Below, piece by piece: positions 11,272-23,237 of a stretch of 64,000 bases of DNA. Every line of letters starts with the position of its first letter. Within the stretch, counting starts at the first letter, position 1. Under the pieces are notes generated by a model that made no database searches, was not told the origin of the DNA, and worked only from the letters and a program-made list of their open reading frames with translations. Location: positions 806,001 through 870,000 of the forward strand of contig JAPEUQ010000003.1 of assembly GCA_027946365.1 (NCBI GenBank). Direction: 5' to 3'. This DNA comes from Kalmusia sp. IMI 367209. Its lineage: Eukaryota > Ascomycota > Dothideomycetes > Pleosporales > Didymosphaeriaceae. A program made the translations under genes and the position numbers.

Positions 11272-11972
11272 GTATGGAACCGTGACTGCCTTCCTCGACA
11301 CGGCGCTTCGGCTGCCTCGACTCGGCACAGCGTGCAGCTCTGTCGAGCTGACCTTGAGAGCACGGAAGATATCCTTTCACTCTTCACATACAGCAACGAG
11401 CAAACGGTGCCAGTGGGGCGAGCTGGGTCGCAAAGCGCCGTGGGGTTGCCGGGCGCTGACGTCTCGCAGATGCGGTCGCTTCGAGTACGGGTCGAGGCGT
11501 TTCCGGGCAATCAGAGGGGCGATACTCGACGCGTATCGTGATGGGGAGGCGGAAGCGGGTCGAGTAGGACTGGACGGGAGCGGTTCGGCGGATGGGCGAG
11601 GTCGCGTGGTGATGTCGGGAGGGGAGCAAAGGTCTTCTAGTGGGTGCAGTTTCGTCGTGGCCGAGGGCGCAGGTGGCACGACGCTTTGTATGCTCGCTCA
11701 ACGCCGCGCGCCAGCTTCAGTGTCCGGGATTTGCAGGCCAACACGACTCCAATCGACTTGCCAGGGCTCCGATATAGCGCAGAGGCAACATGGGCCTGCA
11801 GGCTGTCCATCATCGAGTCGATTAGTCAGGTGCAGGACTATGCCCCAATGGGTGCACGCCGCCCCCGGCCAATCGGCGCAGCAGGCGTCATACCATACTT
11901 TTTCCCTCTGTCGCCTTCCAGGACAGTTGACCGCTGTCGCTACTGCTCCCTTCCTCGTCGCTACCGCCCGCC
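11272..11972. promoter_or_regulatory. Divergent intergenic region between the taxilin-like gene and Cym1
   Basis: The two ATGs point away from each other across 701 bases, so both promoters must lie here unless UTR introns are present. It is GC-rich. Overlapping open frames on both strands (up to 246 codons) are typical of GC-rich DNA and carry no domain. No clear TATA element is visible. Confidence 0.55.
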
Positions 11973-14900
11973 ATGCTGCGATCCGCTCGCTGCCAGCTGC
12001 GGACTCATAGGTCCCTCAACTCTTCCTATGCGCCACCCACGCCTCGCTTTCGACGCGCCTATGCGGCTGTCACAGATCCTTCGAGTTTCCCCCAGGTCGG
12101 AGAGCAGCTGCACGGCTTCACGCTCAAGCGCATAAAGCAGGTCCCCGAGTTGGAGCTGACCGCCCTCGAGCTACAGCACGACAAGACGGGCGCCGAATAC
12201 CTCCACATTGCACGCGACGATGCGAACAATGTCTTCTCCATCGGCTTCAAGACGAATCCGCCCGACGATACTGGCGTACCGCACATCCTCGAGCACACCA
12301 CGTTGTGCGGCAGTGAGAAGTACGTTTCTTGTTCTGCCTGAAAAAACACTCGCTGACAGTGGCAGGTACCCAGTACGCGATCCCTTCTTCAAGATGCTAC
12401 CGCGGTCCCTCTCCAACTTCATGAACGCCTTCACCTCCTCCGACCATACTACCTACCCCTTTGCTACTACCAACGCACAGGACTTCAAAAACCTTATGTC
12501 CGTGTACCTTGATGCGACGCTACACCCGCTGCTGCAAGAGAATGACTTCACTCAAGAAGGGTGGAGGATAGGGCCGGAGAACCCACTAGCTACAGAAGGC
12601 GACGGCGCCGAGGAGGCAAAGCGGCTGGTATTCAAAGGTGTGGTGTACAACGAGATGAAGGGCCAGATGTCGGATGCCAGCTACCTGTTCTATGTCAGGT
12701 TCCAGGACCACCTGTTTCCCGCCATTAACAATTCCGGCGGCGATCCACAGAAGATCACTGATCTGACTTGGGAGCAACTGAGGCAATTTCATGCAGACCA
12801 CTATCATCCCAGCAATGCGAAGCTTCTGACGTATGGAAATATGCCTTTGGCCGAGCATTTACACGAGATTGATCAGCGACTGCGCGGGTTCGACCGGATT
12901 GCCGTGGATCACGATACCAAGTTACCAATTAAGCTTGACGGGCCCAAATATGTTACGGTACCTGGACCATTAGATCCCCTCGTACCGGCCGATAGGCAGC
13001 ACAAGACGTCAGTGACTTGGCTGATGGGTGATACCGCGGACATCCTGGAGAACTTCTCGCTTGGCATACTAAGTAGCTTGTTGATGGATGGTTACGGCTC
13101 CCCTCTATATCGGAATCTTATTGAATCTGGTCTGGGCGCGGACTTTAGCCCTAACACTGGCTACGATAGTGCTGGTAAAGTTGGTGTGTTCTCTGTAGGG
13201 TTGAACGCAGTCAAAGAAGATGATGTACCAAAGGTTCGGGAAGCCATTGCAAATACCCTGTTAAACGCTCGGAAAACTGGATTCGACAAGATCAAGGTGG
13301 ACGGTATCCTCCACCAGCTTGAGTTGTCACTGAAACACAAGACTGCTCATTTTGGCATGAACATGATGCAGAGATTAAAGCCCGGTTGGTTCAACGGCGT
13401 GGACCCCATGGACGCCCTTGCGTGGCAAGGAACCGTGAATGCGTTCCAAGAGAAATATGCCCAGGGCGATTATTTGGAAAGTTTGCTCGAAAAATACCTT
13501 CTCAACGACAACACATTGGCCTTCACAATGACTCCATCTGAGACTTTCAGCCAAGAACTTGTCGACGAGGAGAACACGCGCCTCGCAGAGAAGATTCTGG
13601 AGGCGACCAAGCAGTTTCCCAATGAGAAGGAGGCCCAGCAATATCTGGAACAACGGGAACTCAAGCTGCTCGAGGTGCAAGAAAACGCAAGGAACCAGGA
13701 TCTCAGCTGTTTGCCATCTGTCCACGTAAAGGACATCCCTCGTGAGAAGGAACGTAAACCGCTTCGACACAATTATATTGAAGGCGTGAAGGTGCAGTGG
13801 CGTGAAGCCCCCACAAACGGCTTGACCTATTTCCGTGCGGTTCATCGGCTTGAGAACTTACCGGATGAGCTAAGAGAGATGATTCCACTGTTTACGAGCG
13901 CAATCATGCGGCTGGGAACACGTACCAAGACGATGGAACAGCTTGAGGAACTCATCAAGTTGAAGACGGGTGGCATCTCAGTTGGTCATCACGCCTCGCC
14001 ATCCCCTCTTGCCCTAGATCAATTTGAGGAAGGCTTCTCTTTCACAGGATTCGCATTAGATCGTAACATACCCGACATGTACGAGCTTCTCCGTACCATC
14101 ATCATCGAGACCGATTTTGATGGCCCCGAAGCTGAGAAGAAGATACGCGAACTGCTGCAAAGCTCTGCGAGTGGTGCAATAAATTCGATTGCCGAATCAG
14201 GGCATTCTTTCGCGCGAACATTTGCAGAAGCCGGGCTCACACCTGTTGGTAGATTGAACGAGCAAACGGGTGGCTTGTCCCAAATTAAGCTCACAACAGG
14301 CCTCGCATCACGTCCGGCCGCGGAATCGTTAAACGATGTTATTGAGAAGCTGAAGGCCATTCAGTCTTTTACTATCGCGAACGGCAACCAACTACGTGTT
14401 GCCCTCACCTGTGGTCCAGAGAGTTCGACACCCAACCAAAAAGCACTAGGTCAATTCCTCAGCTCCCTACCTAAAAACATCACCCCACCTGCTACATCGA
14501 ATCAAGCGGACTACCCTCGAAATGCCAAGTCCTTCTTTCCACTCCCGTACCAAGTCTACTATTCAGCAAGGGCTATGCGGACAGTTCCTTACGTTGACGC
14601 ATCTGGCGCTCCGCTGGAAATACTTGCACAATTGCTCACTCACAAACATCTCCATCATGAAATTCGAGAAAAGGGTGGTGCATATGGTGGCGGCGCTTAC
14701 TCGCGTTCTCTAGGTGGCTTGTTCGGCATGTACAGCTACCGCGATCCTAACCCACAAAATACCATGAAGATCATGGCTGAAGCGGGTCAATGGGCACGTG
14801 ACCGCACCTGGACTCCACAGGATCTCGAAGAAGCCAAGCTCAGCGTCTTTCAGGGCTATGATGCACCACAGAGCGTCAGTCAGGAGGGGATGAGGTTATT

Positions 14901-15153
14901 TCTATCAGGCATTACAGACGACATGCTGCAGACGCGGAGAGAGCGCCTGTTGGATGTCACTGCTGAACAGGTCCAGCGTGTTGCGGACGAGTTCCTCGTG
15001 CAGCGGGCTTCTGAGAGCAGTGTTGCTATCCTCGGCGAAAACAAAGATTGGGTCACGTCTGCAAATGGCTGGGACGTGCGCGATCTGCATATGGCGGAGA
15101 AGATGGAAGAGATTGCGCAGCAGATGCCTGATGAGGCTATTGCTGCTAATTAA
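11973..15153 (+). CDS. CYM1: Mitochondrial presequence protease Cym1/PreP (M16C metalloprotease)
   Basis: This ATP-independent zinc protease degrades cleaved mitochondrial targeting peptides and other unstructured peptides in the matrix. Exons 11973-12319 and 12366-15153 are joined by a 46-base intron and give 1044 residues, within the family range. The N-terminus is Arg/Ser-rich without acids ([14 protein letters not shown]), a good matrix-targeting sequence. The inverted zinc motif HILEH is at residues 104-108 and the distal glutamate lies in [12 protein letters not shown], about 85 residues later. The second half contains the M16C-associated region and a C-terminal peptidase-like domain with an [13 protein letters not shown] glycine-rich segment. 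The frame is continuous to TAA. It is divergent from the taxilin-like gene. Confidence 0.95.
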
Positions 15154-17526
15154 CCTTTCGACATGAATGCAGCTCTTAAGACGATTGTAATCTTATATAG
15201 CATTTGTACACTACTCAACTCAAGCATAGGCGGCGCAGGCATATACCACGGTAAGTGTAGGAATACAATTCAGTATTTGCTTTTTCTTTCACCTATCCAA
15301 TTACGTACCCTCTGTTTCCCTTTTCCATTTCACCGAGTTGCTCTTTCTTTCGGCCTTACATTTCTCCGCCCCGTACTGCCCTTCTATAAAAGCGCACCGC
15401 CCCGTTCTGTTCAACTCCTTCGTCCCAAAGCGCAGTAGAACAGATCCGCAGACGTGTCATCGCCTCTCCTTCATGGCTGGTACGGTCTGAGCCCTCGGGG
15501 GCATGTAATGCGCGAGAGAAACTCTGTTGCCATCCGCCTTCCGAGGAGGCGCAGGGAGGCGCAGAGGCAACCAATTTCAGAACTGCCATGAGCGAGACTC
15601 TTCTCCTGGCGGACTAAGTTTGGGGGTACATTTCTGCTTCGAGACTATCGCTCACTCTTTCCTATTAAATGAAAGTAGGATGGGAAATATGTGTGGTGAC
15701 CGGGATGCGAATGTATGTGGATGTGTGTGTTTTACATCCTCTACCAGCATTGCAGCCTTGAGTCTGGAATTCTCTATTTTTGACAGCTTGGCCTAGCGGC
15801 ACATTATACTGACGCATTTCATGAGATGTATTCAATGAAGAGTGGTAGCACCAACAAGCTGCAAACAGCAAAGATAGGCGGGTTGTCCAAAAGTGGTCGT
15901 ATATTTCAGCTCTCCTATTCATTTTCTGCGAGAGCTTACCAGCTGGATGATTTGTTCAAATATTATACCCCTACGCCGAGGGGGGATTTCTCGCCTTTCG
16001 CACCTTTTCTAACGCCGCGCCATATTTGCTTAGACTCTTCTTTCTGCTTCTCCTTAATGTTGCATCCTTGTCTGGACACGCTTTCCAGTCCTTTGGCTCA
16101 CCCTTGACGAGCATTCATTACCTCGTCGGAATTCGCGGAGTGCTATTATTATCGGTCCAACGAACTAGGTAATGACGTAGAAGGTAGAAACAATTGTCAT
16201 GGGGGTCGCGATGTTCGGTGCCTATATTTTGCTCCGAGAATGCGCGCCACACTCAATCCAGTTTCATGTGCCGTGGCGTCCGTGGAGGTGGCACTAAATG
16301 TGGGGCTTCAACGATTCCCCGACCAGATTGCAAACCATCCACGCGATTGATACCAACTATGTACAACGGTCATTGTTCCTTCTGATCCAACGCCAATGCC
16401 CAATCCGAGCAAGTTGCCGGATTGTCCGGTAAGCAACGTTGACACTGATGAGGCTCTAATGGGATCTTGGGAGACCTACCTCATTATATTCTTCATGACT
16501 TGGATGCATGAATACTTTGTGCAGTGCGCCCCTCCTCAAGAACCCATGATCACGTCGTGAAACATCACTCCATGGGTTCGTAGCTCCTCGAGAGTACTGG
16601 GCCACTACGGATCTTTAGGGTGGGGGACTAGGGTGCGCAGCAATTAAAAAAGCTTGAGTAGCTTGTTACAAAGCTTAACGCCCGGAACAATCTTGCCGTT
16701 CCTTTTGCCATGGTACATATGGAATAGGCAAGGAACGGTCAGAGCCGCGTCCCGCTCTAGTGCCGATGCTTTAAATACCCTGGCCTAGATCCTGGTACCA
16801 GATGCATGTACTGACCCACAACAGTCACCGCAGTCTTGTAAGGTTGCACCGTGGGCCCAACCCAGAGTTCTTTTCAATTTTTTGGCCTTGCCATCGAGAG
16901 CTATGCCAGGATTATGATGGACATGAGGGCTCACGTTATAGCCATTGGCTATTCAACATTTTTCGGGACGATCATTGTCCTGGGACAAGTTGGTCGTACG
17001 TCGAGGATCTGTCAACCAACCTTGATCAGCCAGTACAAAGATCGACAAAGACCCACGTTTGCAATCATTGCTGCTAGCATTGGCCTGTTCATCGCGAGGA
17101 GCATCGGTGGCCCATGCTACTACTGCGCCTTGATCATGCGGAGAAACACGGCTCTTAAGTCATAGTAACTTCGAATAGGCTTACGACTTGACCTGTACAT
17201 CATTTCCCTAACTTACCCTAGCTAGTGTCGTTATCTTATTTGAAACTTTCGTTTCTTGCGTTCGACTTGCTCACTCGTTGGACTCCATCCTGGTACGACC
17301 ATCGCGACGAATAAACAGAACCCGATGACGCATCCGGCCGATGTGGTCCACATGCCACCTGCGTTAGAGCTTACTTGGGCATTCTTTTCGCGACAATAAT
17401 CATGATCAGCAACCTTCCTGGTCTCCTCGGACATTAAAAAAATGGCATTGACCGAGATTGAGTGAGAAAGGGCGAAATTCGGCGCCGACATTCACCAAAG
17501 TTTGTTCCTCATCGTTGCAAAGACCA
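15154..17526. other. Long intergenic region (2.4 kb), no confident gene
   Basis: I find no recognisable protein. Two short frames have hydrophobic runs: + strand 16851-17165 (104 codons, with AHVIAIGYSTFFGTIIVLG and TFAIIAASIGLFIA) and - strand 17491-17231 (86 codons, with CVIGFCLFVAMVVPGW). Either could be a small membrane protein or decay of an older gene; neither has splice or homology support that I can see. Confidence 0.4.
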
Positions 17527-17534
17527 TATAAATA
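17527..17534 (+). promoter_or_regulatory. TATA box of the oxalate decarboxylase gene
   Basis: TATAAATA ends 96 bases before the ATG at 17630. That distance fits an inducible fungal promoter with a short 5' UTR. Confidence 0.6.
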
Positions 17535-17629
17535 CAGTGAACATCACTAGGGATTATTGTTCGGCAGCTTCTTCAGCAAGCCACCTCTTTTCACACTCGT
17601 TTAGTGTAGCTTTTACCATCTTCTACACC

Positions 17630-19268
17630 ATGAAGGTTCCTCAGGTATTGCTACTCGGCCTGATTGGTCAGGCATGGAGTCTTCCAGCTCCCCAGGCAGC
17701 TCCCTCCGACACTGTTGATCCCCCAGGTCCTCCTGGGGCTTCTGGAAGTTTACGAGGCTCTTCAGACCTGGCTGGATATGCATCCTCGAACCGCATACCT
17801 ACTTCGCCTTCGACTGAGATTCCACCGGACCAGTTCGAGTTGGCACCTGGCCAATCTGAAGATAAGAACCTTGGATTTTACATTGATCTCTCGCAAGTCA
17901 AGAACCCGCAACCAATCCGAGGTGGCACAACTGGTCCTACTGATCCTGGTCCAAGGTGAGTCAATACAATTTCAATAGCAATATGGGAGATTGGACCTAA
18001 ACTCTAGCACAGAGAAGAAGCGTACGATCGCTTGAACAGTGATCTCTTTATTCCCCCGGGTACCGACTCTGGTGACGTGGGTAACGCCAAATGGCCGTTT
18101 GGACTCTCCCACAACCGCCATGGACTCGCCGGTGCAGGTTGGGCTCGCAACCAGAACCAGGATCAACTGCCCATCGCTACCGCTATGGCCGGTGTGGACA
18201 TGCGTCTGTCCCCTCACGCGTATCGTGAGCTGCATTGGCACAAATCTGCCGAATGGGCCTTGATGCTCAACGGTAGTGCTCGCATCGCAGCGGTCAACGA
18301 GGACGGACAAAACTTCATTGATGACGTTACTGTTGGTGATGTCTGGTTTTTCCCAGCCGGCGTTCCGCATTCAATCCAAGCTTTCGAGAATGGTGTCGAG
18401 TTCCTCCTTGTTTTCGACGACGGTGCGTTTAGTGAAGAGAACACGTTTTTGCTCTCCGAGCTCATCGCACGTACGCCCGAGTCTGTTGTCGCGAAGAACT
18501 TCCGCACATCGGTCGATACCTTCAAGAATGCGCCAGACCAACAGCTGTGGATCTTTCCTGGTACTGAAGCACCAACGGATATTGAGAAGCAAAACCAAAC
18601 TGGTCCTGCTGGAATCATCCCTAAAGACGTCTCCTATAGCTTTCACTGGTCTGAGCAAAAGGTAAGGATATGCAGAATCCACCTTGTTCTACTTAAGCAC
18701 TCGTGCTAATATTGATTATACTAGCCCTACAAAGTGCCGGGTGGTTCAATCAAGATACTGGACCCGGAAACCTTCCCCATCGCAAGCGGATTCTCCGCAG
18801 CGCTAATCACTGTCGAGCCTGGAGCAATGAGGGAGATGCACTGGCACACAACGTCTGACGAATGGGTATGCAGTCCCAAATCTCACTATAGATTGTACCA
18901 CTAACCTTTGCCGCCACAACTAGACGTACTTCCTTCAAGGCCAAGCACGCTTGACCGTATACAAAGCCCCCTCCTCGTCTCGCACGTTTGACTTCACAGC
19001 CGGCGACGTCGGCTACGTCCCCGTTCCCAACGCGCATTACCTTGAGAATACAGGTAACGAAACGCTCATCTTCCTCGAGGTGCTACAGGCCCCACGATAT
19101 GCTGATATTAGCGTAAATCAATGGTTGGGCATCACGCCGAAACAGATTGTCAAGGATCATCTGAAGGTCGAGGATGCCTTTTTGGATACGCTGCCCAAGG
19201 TCAAGCCGTTTATTGTCCCTGGAAACAAGGACTTGACGACGACCAATTTTACGGGGAACCCGTTGTAG
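17630..19268 (+). CDS. Secreted bicupin oxalate decarboxylase
   Basis: The enzyme converts oxalate to formate and CO2 using manganese; secreted fungal forms control extracellular oxalate and pH. Exons 17630-17955, 18013-18661, 18725-18865 and 18924-19268 give 486 residues. A signal peptide (MKVPQVLLLGLIGQAWS) is followed by a Pro/Gly-rich propeptide-like stretch. Cupin 1 has the metal motif LHWHKSAEW with His183 and His185, then the lid segment FDDGAFSEENTF, which keeps the Ser-Glu pair linked with decarboxylase rather than oxidase activity. Cupin 2 has MHWHTTSDEW with His364 and His366 and then the late His of PNAHYLENTG. All introns are GT-AG, with phases 2, 0 and 0. A TATA box lies about 100 bases upstream. 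Confidence in family is high; the lid reading comes from comparison with known bacterial OxdC. Confidence 0.94.
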
Positions 19269-20772
19269 CTGGTACGTAAACGCAGGCATGTTTACAAAAC
19301 CCAAAGAGGCGAAGGAAATAGGGAGGCCAGTCTCACATATCCTCAATAGCCGATTTTATTTTTTATTTGAGCTTCTTCATTTGGTTCGCATGCTGCGCCA
19401 CCAACTCGCTTCAGTCCCGCGAGGTGCCTATATTCCATTTCGTATGAGATTCTCTTTGGTACTAGTACAGAATCTAAACAACTTTTCCCTTCGAGGGCAT
19501 CCTTTTTATCATCAGGTTTAATTCGACTCGTCACGAGATGCGCTTCCAATTATATTAGCTAAAAGGTTGCCGAGTATCTCAGCGCCTCGTTGCCTTATAT
19601 CTTCCATGTCACCTTTCAGCTGACGTGAGTATTGGATCATACTGTGGAGTACCTGAGTTTTGCACCTATTGCCATCAGCTGATGGAGAACCCAGGAAGGC
19701 TCGAGGACTTAGACATTGCCCAATTTCTGTATCGGTCTTAAAATTACGGTTGATTCTGGGACTTGTGGTCTACTGATGCTCTTACTTAAGCCTAGTAGTT
19801 TGAATGTTTGAAAGTTGGTTCGGATATTCTCTGAACGCTTTCGGTACTCATTTCCTCATGCAGAGATTGTTATGTGGTCTATGAATTGGGCGTACGTGCG
19901 CAAAAAGCTTGAGCGTCGAACAGGTCCAGCAGGCTCGACGACTAGCTGAAAATAGTAGAAGAAAATATATAATTTGCAGAATCAATTGATCAGACAAATT
20001 CAGGTGCAAGATTGGCAGCGGACGTGACTCTCGTCATCTTTTCTTACTACGATCCTACTCCCGTTGGAGTGAATTTCCGTTTTGCAAAGTTTATAAGAGA
20101 TCCCTATGAATGAGGATTAGGCAAATGAACCATGCACGTGGTAGGAACGTGGTCATAGTATAATATACGTGGTCCGTGTAAATCTGGCAATCCTTGGGAC
20201 TAGTCCGATGTTTCGCAGCAGTGGAGAGCTTTGGGAAGGTGCCTCACCAAATATTCGTATCACGGAAATCGAGCCGGTCACTAAGGAATCTAGAATCTTA
20301 CGCACAAAAGCCGTTTTGAACGTGTTTTCGGATGTAACGTTTTCCCCTTTCTGATATTGGGCTCATCATCATGATCTCTGAGATGAGATGCTCTAATTGA
20401 TTAAGCATTATGTCGTTAGCTCAGGGGGTCTTTTTTTTTTCTTGTAAGGTCCTAGCAAAGGCCACTTTATTCATCACATAGCAACCGATCGAAGTTAGCT
20501 TGTATTATCCATCTAACGACAGTGCTGGAACCGTCAGCCCCAATAGTATCTCGTGTCATGGCAAAGAGAGCCTCGTAGAAGAGTGAAGGGCGAGAAGGCA
20601 AACACTTTGGCCTCCAGTAAGAACCTACCTTACGAGGCAACCATTATTTCGTCAATTGTCCAGAACGGAAGTCACGCACATGTATAATTTCTCTCAAACC
20701 GCATGGGCGTTGCCCGACTCTGGTCTCGCGCGGGTTTTCCAATTCGAAAATCTCCGTCAACTTGAGCAATTC
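19269..20772. other. Intergenic, A/T-rich, no supported gene
   Basis: There are many stops in all frames and no domain. A T-run (about 20429-20440) follows a GTTAGCTCAGG string that resembles a tRNA D-arm but has no matching acceptor or T-arm. Nothing else is identified. Confidence 0.45.
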
Positions 20773-20779
20773 TATAAAT
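20773..20779 (+). promoter_or_regulatory. TATA box before the BYS1-type gene
   Basis: TATAAAT lies 109 bases before the ATG at 20888, the same spacing as at the other secreted-protein genes in the window. It suggests the promoter of the now interrupted gene was intact. Confidence 0.5.
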
Positions 20780-20887
20780 CTATCTCGCTGTCACAGATGT
20801 GTATGCTAAAAGCCAGAACTACATTGAGCTCCAATTCATAGAACATTTACAGTACTGCTATAATTAAGATTCCTCGCTTTCTTGATC

Positions 20888-21684
20888 ATGCAGCTCCCTA
20901 TATTCTCACCTCTTCTTCTCTTAGTCGGGGTTGCCCAAGGAAGCGCTATTCCTGGGAAATATTACAACCACGCTGAAGCATTTGCCGCGAATGTTACCTC
21001 GCCATCAGATGGCCCACTATCCACACAAATAAACGGAGATCTTGTACTCGTCAATCAATGCAACTACGATGTCTACGTATGGTAAGTCAATCTTTTCGTT
21101 AGCCGTAAGCCTAAAAGTGTCTGACAATAGCCTTAGGGAAGCGTATGACAGATACCAGTCGAACATGTTCGTAATACCAGCCCGATCGCCATTCCGCAAA
21201 GAGTTTATCACTAGCTATGAAGGATGCACCGACAACTGTGGTGTCGTCTACAAAGTGACAAGATCGCTACCTATCACTGGTGGACAGGGCGGAAACCAAG
21301 TGCAATTCGAGTATAGCTCAAGGGCTGGTATTCTGTACTACGACATCTCCTTCGTAGATTGTGCAAAGAATTTGGGGTACCGTACTGGAGATGCTGCCAA
21401 CTGTCCGGCTTAGGATCAGGGCATTCGAATTGACGGCTAGAATGGCTTTGGTTGCAGGACGATGGAATGTCACGGCAACGAGATGTGCATGTGAGTGCCT
21501 CACCTTCCTCCTATTTCGTGAAATTTAGTAGATAGCTAACAATGGTTCTAGAGGTGATGGTGTGGGCGCATACTATATTGATCAACCAGGGCCAAAATGG
21601 GGTCTTGGAGATCCGGTTGGAACGTGCCCAACTCTTGCTATGGAGGTATACTACCGTCTTTGTGCCTCAAACCCAGACTTGTAA
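20888..21684 (+). pseudogene. BYS1-domain-like small secreted protein gene with two in-frame stops
   Basis: Exon 1 (20888-21081) encodes a signal peptide (MQLPIFSPLLLLVGVAQG) and GDLVLVNQCNYDVYVW. Exon 2 starts at 21137 and encodes a Cys-containing domain typical of the BYS1 / thaumatin-like fold (LVNQC near the start, YYDISFVDC later). The frame meets TAG at 21411-21413 directly after the motif NCPA, and again at 21438-21440. Past both stops the same frame continues with conserved-looking cysteines to a GTGAGT donor at 21491, and after splicing to 21552 it stays open with GDGVGAYYIDQPG up to TAA 21682-21684. The tail therefore looks like original coding sequence. The gene is either a recent pseudogene or makes a product truncated by about 70 residues. 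Each stop could come from one C-to-T or G-to-A change, as in RIP. Confidence 0.7.
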
Positions 21685-21910
21685 ATACACAAAGGCCATT
21701 ATCAAGTTCAATTATCACTGAACTGAAGTCTGGGCTTTATCATACTGATCGCCTTCTCTGTGGTATTATCGGAACGTTCATATATTTGATACGAATAATG
21801 AGTCCAAGACAGAAGAGCGATTGAAACATTTGCTAGAGAACTAAGAATGACTGCGATTGTATCTCGACTATTGACCTATTGTACTTTGGCACTACGAAAC
21901 TAGTTTGATT

Positions 21911-22705
21911 CTACATACATGATTTTCCGCCACACGAAGATAGTGTGTGCACGTACCGCAATTTCCCTCCTTCAAGCCTAAATTCATGGCTATCAGGCAG
22001 TCCTCCAGCCCCACCAAAGTCCATCTGAATATCAACAGTACCATACTCTTCATCAATAACATACTGCCGGTTGATCAGCTTCACACCGCTGGGAATGCCC
22101 ACGTCACATCTATCGCTCGCTTGACCCTTTCCAGTATACGAGCCTCCCTCTAATCGTGCACACGGCTGGCCCCACGGTACCTTGACGTTCTTGTCATTGA
22201 AAATATCGCAGTACGCATCAGCTGCTGCCTTGATAGCTTCGCGCGTATCACGCTTGTCGGCGGGGATCGGATCCCACTTTTCGCGTGATGCCCAATAGTA
22301 CGTGCCAGTCACGTTGAATAGCCAGTCACCTTTGGTCGTCACAATGTTATCTATCTGGCTGACTTTTTGCGTCGTGTTGTCAAGGCGCAGTTGCGTCGCA
22401 ATAACATAAGGCTTTGCAGCCGTGGTAACGATGAATTCGCTGAAAGCGGCGCATTGCGGGACGTCATGCTGGCTACGGTTGTGGGCGATGACGAGAGCTT
22501 GAGAAAGGATGCCCTTGGTGATGTCGGACGTTTTGCGATTCTCGGTGTATTTGATAGTCGAGGCGAAGGACGCAGCGCCGTCAGTCTTTCCTGCGGTTTG
22601 GACGGTGAAAAGATCGGTAGTTGCGGCTACGAGTTGTTCGCGAGTGCAGGCGGTGGACGCACGCGCAGCGAGCGCTCCGATGATGATTGCAGCAAAGTTC
22701 CGCAT
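21911..22705 (-). CDS. Secreted DUF8021-type protein
   Basis: This is a single exon of 264 codons. The N-terminus (MRNFAAIIIGALAARASTAC) is a signal peptide. The central part has N-glycosylation sites (HNRS, LDNTT, FNVTG). The C-terminal half has the pattern I associate with DUF8021: LINRQYVIDEEYGTVDIQM, then FGGAGGLPDSHEFRLEGG and a closing KLRYVHTLSSCGG. Cysteines near residues 20, 84, 165, 182 and 199 and at the C-terminus suggest disulfides. Function is unknown; the domain often occurs in secreted ascomycete proteins. The gene is convergent with the interrupted BYS1-type gene. A TATAAATA on the minus strand at about 23055-23048 is 340 bases upstream, so the 5' UTR could be long or spliced. 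Confidence 0.8.
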   Translation of the reverse strand: MRNFAAIIIGALAARASTACTREQLVAATTDLFTVQTAGKTDGAASFASTIKYTENRKTSDITKGILSQALVIAHNRSQHDVPQCAAFSEFIVTTAAKPYVIATQLRLDNTTQKVSQIDNIVTTKGDWLFNVTGTYYWASREKWDPIPADKRDTREAIKAAADAYCDIFNDKNVKVPWGQPCARLEGGSYTGKGQASDRCDVGIPSGVKLINRQYVIDEEYGTVDIQMDFGGAGGLPDSHEFRLEGGKLRYVHTLSSCGGKSCM

Positions 22706-23237
22706 TTTTACAAAGGTGAAGATATTTTAGGGTTGAGAAATGGATCCCTAGATTTTGAGGAACAGGCCTTTTGTATGGGGGTTTCTTCCCTGGTAAAACT
22801 CAATCGAATCCGCAAGAACATTGATTGCAAATATCAAATATTCTCCAGTCACACACTGAGGAGATATCAATGGCACGTAACTGGACTTCGGCATTGGAGT
22901 ACCACAGGATGTGTTCATCTGGGAAGGCGTGTGGGGCAATTTTGCAATACCGAATTCGCATGGTCGACAAGGATGGCTGGCTGAATGTACATATGATGAA
23001 TTGGGATTTGCAAGGGATTTGAACAAGCTTTAGCATATCACGCCCCATATTTATATGAGGCAATGCGGGGAACTGTTAGACTGAATCTATTCACCACTTA
23101 TTGGTGGGCTCACAGCTGCGCACCTAGACTACAATACACGCATAGAACCTGCCGCTCGCGCATTGCATCCCTGGATCCTAATTATCCACGATAAATAGAA
23201 GTGGCCAAAATATCGGTGATTTGAGTTCTTTTAGTTC
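22706..23237. other. Intergenic, promoter of the DUF8021 gene
   Basis: It contains a minus-strand TATAAATA at about 23055-23048. The short frames here do not look coding. Confidence 0.5.

Noticed and set aside
11270..12010. 246-codon frame on the + strand between the taxilin-like gene and Cym1
   Set aside because: It overlaps the taxilin start and competes with other frames in the same GC-rich promoter; no domain.
20411..20445. tRNA-like D-arm (GTTAGCTCAGG) followed by a T-run
   Set aside because: No matching acceptor stem, anticodon stem or T-arm is present.
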